From Rutstroemia sp. NJR-2017a BVV2 (taxonomy: Eukaryota; Ascomycota; Leotiomycetes; Helotiales; Rutstroemiaceae): a DNA stretch of 64,000 nt. The DNA is taken from contig NJPS01000012.1 in assembly GCA_002946415.1 (NCBI GenBank), forward strand, positions 186,001 through 250,000. The letters run 5' to 3'. Each line of letters opens with the position of its first letter. Position 1 is the stretch's first letter. Made by a program: the position numbers and the translations under genes. Positions 22,360 through 32,856 of the stretch are shown here, piece by piece. Below the pieces are notes generated by a model that worked only from the letters and a program-made list of their open reading frames with translations, was not told where the DNA came from and made no database searches.

Positions 22360-24934
22360 AAGAGGTAGCTGGCTCATGCGAAGAAACCTGCGATATTCGC
22401 CCATGGGAAAATAAGTTCCCGGAAGCATTCGTCAGACCGCCCAAGATCGGAAAGGCAATGCCGTGCTTTGGGGATGGTGGTGGATGTCCGGCTTACCGGT
22501 ATACGTGTGTGTGGCTATACCGGTGCACAGATGCATAGGCTTCTGACGCGGATTAAGACTTTCCCAGCTAAGGTCTGGAAGAAAAGTGACATGTGCACAC
22601 AACACGGCACCACATGGTACGGCACAGCACGACATATCAATATCACGTCAAGAGGTGTGATTGAGCAATGTCGGTCGGGGTGGGGTGCAGTCGACGAGAA
22701 TACACACGTAAGGCTTGATACGTATATATATGATTTGAGGCTCCGGCGTTCGTTATATGGCAGGCTGGACCAGGGTCTGGGATAATAAAGGAAGTCAGGA
22801 TATGATGTATGCTATGCTATGCGGATATTCGGAATAATGGACTAAGACGCCATGATGGGCGGATTGAGGTTTTTGTTGCATTTTCTGCGACATAGTGGGA
22901 TTGGATTGGGGTGTTGGGGTGTATATGGATTGGATTTATTGGGCTTGAATGGGATTGGATTGGATGGGAAGGGATGGGATGGAATTGGGTGTAGATGTTG
23001 GAGTGGGGAGTGGGAGTTTTATATGCTGAATTCTTGGTTGGATCGATGATCGGATTAAGGATTGCTTGGATGGCGGGATAGACGGATAGGCAGATTCTCG
23101 GATATTTATATGATATGATTCATGATGATTTCGGGATTGATTATGTTGGAACTGGTATATGAATTGAAAGAGTTGGACAATGGACGTGGCTATATGTTAG
23201 GAAGTGCGGATAGGGAAGAGGATCGGGGACAAGGACATTTGTGTGAATGATGTACGAGACAGATAAATACAAATAAGATCAAACACCTCCTCCATTTTCA
23301 ACGTCACTCAAAAAGTGAACCTGAAGGCCGGTAAGTATCTTGAGATGTCCACCGAACTATAATATAAGTTCGGTATCTTTGGTCTCCGTCAAGGGGGATT
23401 CATTATCGAGGGGCTTTGTTGTTGTTCATTGGGGCTGGGGTATGCTGTAGATATGTATTGGATATGGATATTGGGGATGTTGGCGGGGATTCTGATGGCA
23501 CTGCACTGGTGTGTTGGACTTAGGGCTTAGGAGCTTGCTTGCTGATGCGTATTTCCTCTGCTTTTGCTACTATTACTCGATCCTACATGATCGTAGTATT
23601 CATGCCCTGTCGAGGAGTATTGATTAGTGGGAGCTTGGTCTCACTTTTGAGTACGTCCTCCGAGTCTGCTTATTCTTCTACTTTTCGTTGATGAATAGGA
23701 TATTATCTCTTATCTAAGATCAGTCTGTTTATTATTCGTATACGAAGACTGACAGGCTACTATATCCGATTCCTGAATGTCCTAACCCGAGTCAAACATT
23801 GTAGAACGCTCATAATCAACGAATTTCATCATCGCTCTGCGGGCTGGATGGAGATGATGACTCGAGGGGGTGTTCCGGAGGGGTGTTGTCGTTGGATGAG
23901 GAGATGGGCTGTTGTAGGGAATTGGGTGATGGGTATGGGTGTGGATGGTGGTGGGGAGTGTTTGGGGAGAGGTGAGAGATTGATGAGGAACTAAACAGTG
24001 AATTTCCCTCATTGTTCAGTTGAGATATGAACATTGCGTTTCATTAAGTTAATCTAGTAGTGGTAGAAAGTGTAGCAAGTAAATGTATCTGCAGCAGTGT
24101 TTTTGCGCGTCTAGTTGCTGAATAGTAACGGTGATATCTTCTTTTGGTTGCGTGAGGCGCTTGTTTGTGTATATGACTTTTGGTTTAGTGCCACACCGCA
24201 CAACGCGGCGAGCCTTCCTGTTGTGAAATGAAGTCGGTGTCTTTGATCCATAACCAAGTATGCTTGAGAAAGAAGAGAACAAAACAAGCCTATCAGAACA
24301 CCACCCCCACGTCCACACGATGGGTGGGTGAAGAGGTGAGAAGGGTCTGAAGGGTGAAGAAGTCAGAGGGTAGATGGACAAGGAGGATAGAGGGACCTGG
24401 AGGGCAAATGAGTATAGGGTTAAACGTACGAGCAGAGGATGATAAAGAGTTCATAGAGAGAGAGAAGAGTTCGTGGAGAGAGCAAAAAGAGCAAAAAGTT
24501 CATGAAGTGAGAAGGATGGAGACATATGAGAAGATAGAGAGAAAGCATGACGAAAGGGGAAGAAACCCATGATGACAACATCACCTGCCACGGTACAGTA
24601 CAGGCACCAAACATTGTAAGGAGATACAATTGAATGTGCCAGTGGTCTTCGAACATTTAAGGTGTAGAGTAGGTTTTAAATTACAAGAACAAAATCAGAG
24701 CAAAAACAGTAGATATTCTCTACTATAATAGAGCCATCACTGAGTGATTCTTACATTCCCAATTCAGGTCCGCCAGGACTCGGCTTGGACGTAGCGGGCA
24801 TAGAGTATATGCCCGCCAGCTATTGTTCAGTTCCAACACGAAGACTCTACATGATGCCCATGATGACCTATTACTTCGAGGTCATGCGAGCCACTAAGCC
24901 GCTCAATGCTCGTCGCCACTGAAGATTATTTGTA
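22360..24934. other. Gene-poor region with simple repeats
   Basis: This region is 2.6 kb without a recognised gene. Features seen: imperfect repeats of GGATTGG/TGGGAT near 22895-22990; a purine-rich plus strand at 24340-24570 (GAGA/AAGA runs); and a perfect 9 bp hairpin GCGGGCATA with a 5-base loop at 24794-24816. Short frames on both strands have skewed composition and no domain. Confidence 0.5.
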
Positions 24935-25011
24935 TGAAGGCCGCAGGATTCGAACCTGCGCTCTTTCGAACTAGTGATTTGCAGGAAATTTTCCTGCGCC
25001 TAAAACTAGCG
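24935..25011 (-). pseudogene. Truncated tRNA-Leu(UAG) copy (3' half plus intron)
   Basis: This repeats the 3' portion of the adjacent tRNA-Leu gene: acceptor 3' strand, T arm, variable region, intron and the whole anticodon arm. It breaks immediately after CTAGCG. The 5' acceptor strand and the D arm are absent, so it cannot fold as a tRNA. Its intron differs from that of the intact gene by changes that keep the intron stem paired. The homology extends a couple of bases beyond the 3' end of the tRNA (TATGAAGGCC in both). Confidence 0.85.
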
Positions 25012-25132
25012 TCGTGGAATAGTAATGATATTTACATTCTGTAAGTGATTATAGGCACAAAACCCCAAAAAATTCCAATACAATATTCGCCAAAAGTTTT
25101 CGAATACGATATTCGTAACGAGATTATTCATA

Positions 25133-25234
25133 TGAAGGCCGCAGGATTCGAACCTGCGCTCTTTCGAACTAGTGATTTGCTGGAAAATTTCCCAGGGCCT
25201 AAAACTAGCGCCTTAACCACTCGGCCAGACCTCC
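25133..25234 (-). tRNA. tRNA-Leu (anticodon UAG) with intron
   Basis: On the minus strand: acceptor GGAGGTC pairs with GGCCTTC (two G-U) followed by discriminator A. The D arm region is TGGCCGAGTGGTTAAGGCG, the anticodon stem CTAGT/ACTAG, and the T arm GCAGG-TTCGAAT-CCTGC, with a class II-type variable region between. The anticodon loop reads TTTAGG then C after removal of an intron of about 23 nt placed one base 3' of the anticodon, giving UAG. The intron itself can form an 8 bp stem (CTGGGAAA/TTTTCCAG, one G-U). A T run on the minus-strand downstream side was not examined closely. Transcript removal of the intron requires the Sen complex, one subunit of which is encoded 370 bp away. Confidence 0.92.
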
Positions 25235-25600
25235 TTTTTATTATTTGAATAACTATTCATTTTTATATATTCCAAAAATTCATTAGAGCTAGACTCCTTG
25301 GTCCAGAAAAACAGATGAATCTAAGATATTATATAAAATATTTTTGAATAATAAAAATATTATATTCTTTTAGAGTCTTTAAAACTATTTATTCAATAAT
25401 AATATCTTAAATATATTTAAAATTTTACAGCTTTTAGAATATTCATTCGATAGTAGTAATCAACTTCAATACATTGTTCCAAATCGGTTTATTTTTCTAC
25501 ACGAAGAGCCGGATCATCGCGGCTGACCCGCAAGGCTGAAATTTTTAGACAATAGATTCTGGACCGAGTCAAGCCCCTCATCTACAACCTCAATTGGATC
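25235..25600. other. AT-rich spacer upstream of SEN54 and the tRNA
   Basis: This is A+T-rich sequence with many ATATTT/TATTC strings and stop codons in all frames. It serves as the 5' side of both the minus-strand tRNA gene and the plus-strand SEN54. No coding potential. Confidence 0.5.
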
Positions 25601-26983
25601 ATGGCCGACATAGACGAAGATGCGCCAATCAATTCCCTGCACTCCCAACCTAACGAGGACAACGAAGGCGACGACGAAACGCAAGATTTTCGTCTTTTAG
25701 CCTCCCTCAGCTCCAAATCCGGACAACTTCCCAAACGTGGTGAAAAAGATTTCGAACCGCATGGCACAAAACAGCAAGATGGAATTCTGGCCGCAAGTCG
25801 CCAGGCTATGCACGATGCGCTAGATTATACCCGAATCCATCATCCGAAATCGTATGTGAGGGCGTTTTACCTTGGAGAAGGTGGATCGGAGAGAGATGAT
25901 GTTGTGCGCGGGGAGATGAGACAAGGGCTGGAAGAGGATCATATTGTTGTTGTAGAGGCGGCGAAAGGGCCACATTTTAGGACGATGGGGAGGTCAAATC
26001 TGGGTTATAAGAAGTCGAATTTGTGGTTATTGCCCGAAGAGGCGTTGTATTTGGTTGAGAGAGGGAATTTGGATTTGTGGTGGCCGAATAAATCGTCTTG
26101 TGCGAGGATGTTTGGTGATGAAGATGCGGATCAGCACGGGGAGCGGAATCGGGAGGAGGATGAAGACGGAGAAGACGACGAAGGTGCGCCTATGAGTTTA
26201 CAGGCTGCTTATGCTATGCTCATAGGCGAGGATGGAGAGAGGGGGAAGATCAGTTTGGAGAGATATAATGTCTATGCCAATCTGAAACGAAATGGATACG
26301 TCGTGATGAGAGGACCAGAATGGAATCCAAATGTTCCTAGCAACTCCCACAGTCACGAGCTCCAAAGGGCCGCATCCAAAGGCATCTTTGCATGGATTTT
26401 CGATCTTTTCGCAAAAGATATCAAACACCCTCCTTACGGTCCGCTGGTAAAACCAGGTCTGTACAGATCTTACAACACAATCTACAACCAACTCTCCATC
26501 ATTCCTCGACATAAACCCTCTCCCTTCCCAGCACCAAACTCCTCCGCACCTCACCATCCCTTCCGCATCACCTTCCACCTCTGGAAACCAACCAGCATCC
26601 CGACCTTCGCAAAAACGAACCCAGGCACACCGGATTTCCGTGTCGCAGTAGTCGACGCGCGCGCGACGTTCGTACCGACGATGGAGCAAATGATTGCGCT
26701 GCTGGAAAGCACACCGTGGGATCCGCCGGGCGAGAACCTGAGTGGTCCCAGTAAGTTGTATCCAAGACTGAGAAACGGGTATAGGAATTTGGTACTGGCG
26801 GTTAATGATCAGGGGATAATTAGTTATCTGAGGTGTGCGGAAGGGGCGTTTGGGGAGGAGAGGTTATCGGAGAGGTTTGATGGGGGTGTGGTGGGGAGGG
26901 GAGGGAAAAGGGGAGGTGGGAGGGGAAGAGGTGGAAGAGGAGGAGCAAGAGGGCGGGGAGGAGGAGTGGGGAGGGGAAAATGA
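25601..26983 (+). CDS. SEN54: tRNA-splicing endonuclease subunit Sen54
   Basis: A single exon of 460 aa. After an acidic N-terminus, residues ~50-190 match the Sen54 N-terminal domain: the conserved basic/aromatic stretch (HHPKSYVRAFYL...HFRTMGRS) and LWLLPEEALYLVERGNLDLWW, followed by LQAAYAMLIG and ERYNVYANLKRNGYVVMRGP. The C-terminal part carries FRITFHLWKP and a final DQGIISYLR strand. Sen54 is a structural subunit of the heterotetramer that cuts introns from pre-tRNAs; it pairs with Sen2 and has no catalytic residues. Unusual here is a Gly/Arg-rich tail of about 30 residues (RGGGRGRGGRGG and similar) after residue ~430, more typical of RNA-binding RGG boxes. Confidence 0.92.
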   Translation: MADIDEDAPINSLHSQPNEDNEGDDETQDFRLLASLSSKSGQLPKRGEKDFEPHGTKQQDGILAASRQAMHDALDYTRIHHPKSYVRAFYLGEGGSERDDVVRGEMRQGLEEDHIVVVEAAKGPHFRTMGRSNLGYKKSNLWLLPEEALYLVERGNLDLWWPNKSSCARMFGDEDADQHGERNREEDEDGEDDEGAPMSLQAAYAMLIGEDGERGKISLERYNVYANLKRNGYVVMRGPEWNPNVPSNSHSHELQRAASKGIFAWIFDLFAKDIKHPPYGPLVKPGLYRSYNTIYNQLSIIPRHKPSPFPAPNSSAPHHPFRITFHLWKPTSIPTFAKTNPGTPDFRVAVVDARATFVPTMEQMIALLESTPWDPPGENLSGPSKLYPRLRNGYRNLVLAVNDQGIISYLRCAEGAFGEERLSERFDGGVVGRGGKRGGGRGRGGRGGARGRGGGVGRGK

Positions 26984-27776
26984 ATTCGAAGAGCTGACTG
27001 GGTGTATGAGCGAGGGGAGAAGAGGCAGAATGACGAAAGACGATTCGCAAGAAGTCGTTAGGTTAAATGTGCCAATTAGAGCTCGGCACCACTCCTCCAT
27101 CAGCCAAAATCATCCCATAGGCTGGGGTGAATGCGTCTGGCTTCATGCAAGCGGATAGATGCATACTGCACTTTACGGTATTAGATAGATGCATACTGTA
27201 CTCAACGGTATTAGACAAATCTTGGCATAGAGAGGACTACGGGAGGTCATCTACACCAAAAGAAATGTAGACAATATTCGAGAATCCTATAATTCTAGAA
27301 TAGTTTATGAATACGAATTACAATGATTAACAGATGACCATTCTGTTTAACTTCCAAGCCCTGGTGCAAGATGTTCAGGGTTTGTATCAAATAATGGCTA
27401 TTAAGGTTAGCGTTTGTGGCTCATAAGTAAGCGGAAGTGCCATATTAAGTAACCTTCTTTTGCGCCTTTGCGTCAAATCATTTTGTGTTTCGTCCCATTC
27501 ATTCATCCATTCATCCATCCATCCCATCCAACTTCTTCATCTTTTCTCTTCATTGCCTTGCCTTTTTCATCCGTTTGCCATTGTTCCAATCAATTGTTGT
27601 TCGCGTCTAAAAACACGTGGATTCCAACTTCTCGGCAGTATATAACACGCTGTAACCTCTTGCCTTCGATGCCAATTCCAGAGGACTGTACGTTTTGTTT
27701 TTGATACTGTACCTACATTACTTCGTTCAGTACGATCGTGTTCTGTCTATACGACCAGTAAAAGCCACCATCAACC
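26984..27776. other. Intergenic region with a 30 bp tandem duplication
   Basis: Two adjacent 30 bp units (27154-27183 and 27184-27213, starting GATAGATGCATACTG) differ at three or four positions. The 3' half is pyrimidine-rich near 27480-27560 and is the likely leader of the next gene. Confidence 0.6.
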
Positions 27777-30160
27777 ATGGATACAAGCTTAAGCTCAGAC
27801 TCTTTAAGTCTTCAGTCTCTCAATGACGATTCACCCTCTCTGTAAGTAGTGCATTGCATTGCCTGGACTGCATTGCGGTTTTCTCGACTTTTTATTCACT
27901 TTTTCCTCCAACTCTGAACGCTGTATGCTTTTCTTTCCAATGTTTACCTGTCTCGCGCCTTCCTATTGTGATTCGCTTTGCCCAGTACAGGCCTACTACC
28001 TTGAGGGCTAAAGTCGGCCTATTTACTTCTTCCCTTCTTCCGCGACCGGTCTCTTCATATTTCAATTCGTTGTGTGGGCTTCCTATTATTCCTTTTAGAT
28101 TGATAAGGACAATAATCGCTTTGTTCGGCATTCAATGGTGTTGTCTATTTCCGACATCAACTTCCGACTTCTTGAATTTATAGTCCAGATTTCTAGTTGT
28201 TACTTTCCGTTATGTTTATTGCGCATGCATTGCGACTTCTCTTGTGAGTGCTCAACGCAAGACTGATAACTCATCGTCGTATTCTGTACTTCAATTACTT
28301 CTTTTCCGAAAGGCTCTCTTATTCCAAGCTTCTTCTTCTTAACAATTTATTGCCTCCTCCTATTTAATACGTCAGCTTTTTGAAGATCAGCAGCATTGAG
28401 TCCACTGGGATTCTAGGCAGATTGGGGCAGGGTCTCTCTTGTCGCGGCAATAGCCATATTGGGACATCGCAAAAACTAACTTTACTTACAGGCCTCCCAG
28501 TGATCCAACACCACCACCATCTTGGTTCCCTTCTCTCACAATGAGTAACGAAACAGTCAATGGTATCGTTGTTGATGCTCCAAATAAGGAGGCTTCAAGC
28601 AAATCAATTCGATTTGCCAACCCCGATGTGGTCGATGACGACGAGAACGAAGAAATTGATGATGACGAGTTCGATGATGACAGGGACGAGAATGCTGCCT
28701 CATCATATCCGAAGCGCAAAAGAGCATCGATTAATTACAAGTACGATGAATACGTTGATGCCGGAAATGAAGAACCGGCTGCCAAACGGTCCAGGATGGA
28801 TTCCACAAGAGTTAGAGGCGTAATTATTGGTGTATGGCGTGCATCTAGTGAACCCAGGGATGAGGATAAGCATGTTATTTATGGCTTCGTTGATAAGGAT
28901 AATCGACTTCGCACACGACTTCATGCTCGGAACCGCCGAGGTGACGAACTTATTGGCAACATTCCCACTGGTACCGGCCGATGCTGGGTCACGTTTCCGG
29001 AAATCATCTTCGATCCTCATCTGGCACCCTTGAGTCCGCCCGAGGTCAAGGAGTATGTCAAGATTCGATCAGCTGACGAACCGGAAGCAAATGACAAACT
29101 TCGGCATGAAGCTGATATGAGAGCTGTTGAAGTCGCCAAAGCTGCAGTGGTTGCTGGATCAGCAAAGCGCAAATCGCAAACTACTCCTGGTCGACCGCCA
29201 CAGAGCAATAGTCGTCACTCAACAGATGGGCGGACTCCTCTGTCTCCTAGCAAGGCCAGAAATGCCCCCAAATTGAAAAATACCAAATTCGCGAAAGATC
29301 ATTCCCCTGCAGACACTGGACCAAACACGGGGATATTGCTAGGATATTGGAAAGACTCTAGTGAGAAGCGCAAGGAGGATAAGCATGCAATATTTGGCAT
29401 AGTCGGTGGCAGTGGCTTTCGTGTGAAGGTGCATAAAGCTACACGCGATGGACGAGTTGTTATCGGTAATTATCCTGCTGGTGCAGGAGGGCTTTTCGTC
29501 ACCTACGACAAACTTATTCTCGAGCCGCAACTCGCGTCACTGTCTAAACAGCAAGTCCGAGAATACGTAAAACTTCGTCAAGATGATGTCAGAAGAGGTG
29601 AATCGGAGAAGGATCGCAAACGCCATGAACAGCGCGCTATTGATAAGGTCATGGGCAGAGAGCGTGTAGCGACTGTGGAGACAGAGGAGTCTGGCACAGA
29701 GCAAGAGGTGGAGCCGGAGCCAAAACCAGCCACGATTCGTCGCACACCAAGAACAGACAGGAAAGCAACATCAAGAAGCCAAGAGCGAGACGAGGTGCCT
29801 CTTCAACAGAAAAGGAAGGAGAAAACAGACGAAAGAGAGAAAGGAAGAGAAAAACCACGCGATAAACACGCCTCAGATAAAGCTGTAATCGATGAAGTTG
29901 TTCAACGCAAGTTGAGTCAGAATATCAAGGGCTTGCAGGAGATCTGGCAAGTCCAGAATGCCGCTACGCTCTCGCATACTAATGGGGCGGGGGCCAGTGG
30001 TGGCGCGGATCAGGATGACGTTAAGTTCCATAATGGGCTGAAGTATGAGAAGAAGGCGAGTGGGTTGTTGCAGGGGAAGTTTGTGCATCATCCCGCTATT
30101 ATTACGGTCGATGGGGAGGCATGGGTTGAGTATAGGTTTTTGAGCAAGGAGTTACTCTGA
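27777..30160 (+). CDS. Unrecognised protein with a duplicated ~85-residue domain
   Basis: Proposed exons are 27777-27841 and 28492-30160, with a 650 bp intron; 577 aa. The join (SPSL-PPSDPTPPPSWFPSLTMSNETVNG) is in frame with GT and AG in place. If the intron is only in the leader, translation would start at 28541 (539 aa). I do not recognise the family. Residues ~130-213 and ~301-383 are repeats of one another: GVIIGVWRASSEPRDEDKH against GILLGYWKDSSEKRKEDKH, then IGNIPTGTG against IGNYPAGAG, ending EYVKIR against EYVKLR. Between and after them the chain is Lys/Arg/Glu-rich, with an acidic block and KRKR at residues ~60-85. The C-terminus (LKYEKKASGLLQGKFVHHPAIITVDGEAWVEYRFL) looks folded. 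Composition suggests a nuclear protein. Confidence 0.75.
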
Positions 30161-31479
30161 GGGGATGGTGGCTTGATATGTTGCAAGTTGTAGTGGGGAA
30201 GGAAAGGAATGTGATTGAGGGAATGGAATGGGAATTTACTTTTCTCTTTTGCTGGTAGGTCTGTGGGGGATTCTCTTGCGTGGCTCGTGTTTTTCATATG
30301 GGATTTCGTTGGAATTCGATGTACGATTGTGCTGTATTGTGCTTAAATGGAAATGCTCTGGCGGATAGGTGGATTAATGTCTCTAAATGGGTCTCTAGGG
30401 CCAGTGGTATCTAATTCAATGAAAAGCTGCAAATAAAATGTGTGCGTCCCGACTCCCGGTAGGGAGTCCCGTGTGAAAGTTCATGCTTATGACATCCTCT
30501 GAAGAAAAGAGGCTGTGTATACAATGAATATAGTCCGTATTCACCTTGATCAACACGCCGCATAGTCGTCCCCCAGTCAACACCGCCGCACAATCGTCCA
30601 CCAGTACAAGTGAAAGAAACCAAAATTGGAACAATCAGCTGTCCTGCTCTGCCTCGCTCGTATCGGCTCTGCCTTGGTTACGGAACGACCCGGGAAGATG
30701 GTGCCGCAGCATGACAACGCTGTCTCTATCTGTCATTCACCATACATCTATATCCACAGTTGGATCTTGGAAGCACTGTCTACCGAAGAGACTTTCCAGC
30801 AGCGTGATGGCGTGCTTGGCAAGAGATTCACTACAGATTCGCAGAGTGTTTACCTGACGAGTAACACGGAGGGAGGGTAGGAGGTGCTCGGCCTCGGCCT
30901 ATTCCTTCAAGGCGAACTCCGAGCTCGGGAGATTGGTCTCATTTTAGCATATTCGCTATCTCTTCTCCTGTCCACTCCTGTTCGCTCTCTGTTCATATGT
31001 GCCTCCCGATCATTCACTCCCATCTCTCTTCCCACTGCACTGCCTCACAGAACACACAATCTACCCTATCCCGTCTCTTCTTCCTCTCCGTATTCTCACC
31101 TATCTCCCGTCTTGCGGCCCGACTCCTTATCTGCGTACGGATGTGGCGTGGTCACCGGTTCTAATCACACCATTCTCTCTCTTCGTATCCCGTTCTCTTA
31201 CCCTAGACCCCTGGTACGAATCTATCCAGACCCCTACCTCCCAAAGTGCATAAATACTCCTCCTCTTTCCCCTTCTCTTCTGACTTTTTCTCTCCGGATC
31301 GACGTGTATGGCTTGAGAAGAGGGAGGAGGGGGGTTCCAGAGAAAATCCCCGGTCAAGGAATGGGGGTGAGTACTTCTTACTTCTATGAAGGGACCTGTT
31401 CTGTTTGTTCGAGGTGTGAAGATGAGCTAACTGGTTCGTGATAGAATCTCTGGAGCCCCTGCGGTGGGGGAGCGGGCAC
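30161..31479. other. Intergenic region with small repeats
   Basis: A 7 bp hairpin GACTCCC-GGTA-GGGAGTC lies near 30448-30465. Two imperfect 27-28 bp copies of CAACACGCCGCATAGTCGTCC lie next to each other near 30551-30606. Short open frames (30626-30880, 30884-31441) have no domain and skewed composition. No gene is called. Confidence 0.45.
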
Positions 31480-31555
31480 CTCTCATTGTCAAGGTATTGT
31501 AACTGTTGTTCCGGCGCGAGTCGGAGCTTTCAGTGCAATCCCTTGACAATGAGAG
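31480..31555. repeat. Hairpin 1 (15 bp perfect arms, 76 nt span)
   Basis: The arms CTCTCATTGTCAAGG (31480-31494) and its exact reverse complement (31541-31555) flank a 46-base middle. After one mismatch the pairing can continue inward (ATTG then ACTG with one bulge). Confidence 0.85.
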
Positions 31556-32102
31556 CTGCATGGGCTTATTGTTTTATGGGGTGGTTGTCTCCAATTATAT
31601 ATGTGTCTGTGTGGTGGTGGTGTGGTGGTGGTGTTGTGGTCGTGGTCGTGATCGTGGTAGTGGTCGTGGAGGGAGTTGGTCGTGGTAGTGGTCGAGGGGT
31701 TTGGTTACGACGGTGATCGTAGTGGAGTTTATGTGTTTGGGTATGGAAGGTTTCTTCAAGGGACTCTTGTTGAAACCTGTGGATGAGATGGAAGCTGGTG
31801 GTCTGATTGGTGGAATTCGACAATGGCTATTTCAATGATCGCTTCGAGCCGGGCAAAATCCCCTTTTGATTCCATCGATCTGGAAAGAGATATTGAGGGT
31901 GGGCGAAATACTTCTGGACTTCACAGTTCAGCCGCGACCTCTACATATACATCTACACAACCAGAAGCTGGCCGCTTCCAGCAAGGAAGTCGAGGATGCA
32001 GGAACTTAGCCGCAAGCAACGACTATGAAGGGCAGCTGCCTCTTCTCGGCCCTACGATCCATTGCGATGGAGGGCTCGATGATTGAAACCCAAGTACCGG
32101 GA

Positions 32103-32133
32103 GCAAGAGGTATTTTGCGGTAATATCTCTTGC
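32103..32133. repeat. Hairpin 2 (12 bp, 7-base loop)
   Basis: The arms GCAAGAGGTATT and AATATCTCTTGC pair at all 12 positions with one G-T, around a 7-base loop. Confidence 0.8.
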
Positions 32134-32134
32134 C

Positions 32135-32249
32135 ACGGAGAAGTCAATGACACGAATTGGGAGACTGCAGGGGAGACATCACAGCCAGTTCGTCGACGAA
32201 CTCCTACCTCCTGAATCAACTCCCTAACTCGTGTCGTCGACTTCTCCGT
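32135..32249. repeat. Hairpin 3 (interrupted arms with an internal 16 bp palindrome)
   Basis: ACGGAGAAGTC (32135-32145) pairs with 32239-32249, and GACACGA (32149-32155) pairs with 32229-32235; only one clear mismatch and one G-T lie between the blocks. The middle holds a perfect palindrome AGTTCGTCGACGAACT at 32187-32202. Confidence 0.8.
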
Positions 32250-32395
32250 CAAAGACCCATGAGGAGTAAGTTTCCCCCTCGAAGAGCACTGCGTTTGCAA
32301 TACTCTTCAGCATTTCCTATATCGACGTAGCTAACAGCGATGAACAAACAGTGGTAGTACCTCTACGTATACAAATACACAAGGAACCAAATAGC

Positions 32396-32451
32396 ATGTT
32401 GAGGTCGCTCTGCCTGTTGTTTCTCAGACAATAGGAGAGCGACCTCAACAT
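32396..32451. repeat. Hairpin 4 (24 bp stem, 7-base loop)
   Basis: TGTTGAGGTCGCTCT (32397-32411) pairs exactly with 32436-32450, extended by one outer A-T pair. After one bulged G, CCTGTTGT pairs with ACAATAGG (one G-T) around a 7-base loop. This is the most complete stem in the series. Confidence 0.9.
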
Positions 32452-32464
32452 CTTATGGTGTGTC

Positions 32465-32527
32465 CATGAGGTTCGTCCCGAACTGAACACAGAGATAATG
32501 TGATTCGGGGCTGGGGCGAACCTCATG
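32465..32527. repeat. Hairpin 5 (15 bp including one G-T)
   Basis: CATGAGGTTCG (32465-32475) pairs with 32517-32527. A T-G pair and CCC/GGG extend it inward, and GAA/TTC can follow across a 6-base bulge. Confidence 0.85.
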
Positions 32528-32546
32528 CAGGCAAAAAACAGTGGGT

Positions 32547-32782
32547 GGGAGCCGGGACGAATATCATACAAATATTTTCTGTCGCAGAATATCTAGCTTT
32601 TGAGCCGAGAAGGATCCAAGGCGGGGTCCCAAGAGACGCGTTCTGGTAATCCAGTTCTGCTTATCGCCAGTCTCTTGGGACCCAGACTACTGCAACAGCG
32701 CCGTAGCACGCTTCGATTGGAGATACCTCGAAAGTTCATACTCAACAGCGTCAAGTGGGGAGCCGGGACGAATATCATACAA
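32547..32782. repeat. 25 bp direct repeat pair
   Basis: GGGAGCCGGGACGAATATCA plus five more identical bases occurs at 32547-32571 and 32758-32782 on the same strand, 211 bp apart. Hairpin 6 lies between the copies. Confidence 0.9.
32624..32683. repeat. Hairpin 6 (14 bp perfect arms)
   Basis: GGGTCCCAAGAGAC (32624-32637) pairs exactly with 32670-32683. A small CTGG-TAAT-CCAG hairpin sits in the middle. Confidence 0.88.
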
Positions 32783-32856
32783 GCAATGTGTGTTGCATAC
32801 AGCCAGGGCGGTTTTCGGAGTTTGTACAGTTGTACTTTGATTGGAGTCGGAGAAGT

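Noticed and set aside
31438..31716. Val/Trp/Gly-rich frame (VWWWCGGGVVVVVVIVVVVV)
   Set aside because: It is a translation of a GTGGTG/GTCGTG simple repeat, not a protein.
32135..32690. CRISPR-like array in the hairpin cluster
   Set aside because: The stems have different sequences and irregular spacing, no cas genes exist, and the genome is eukaryotic.
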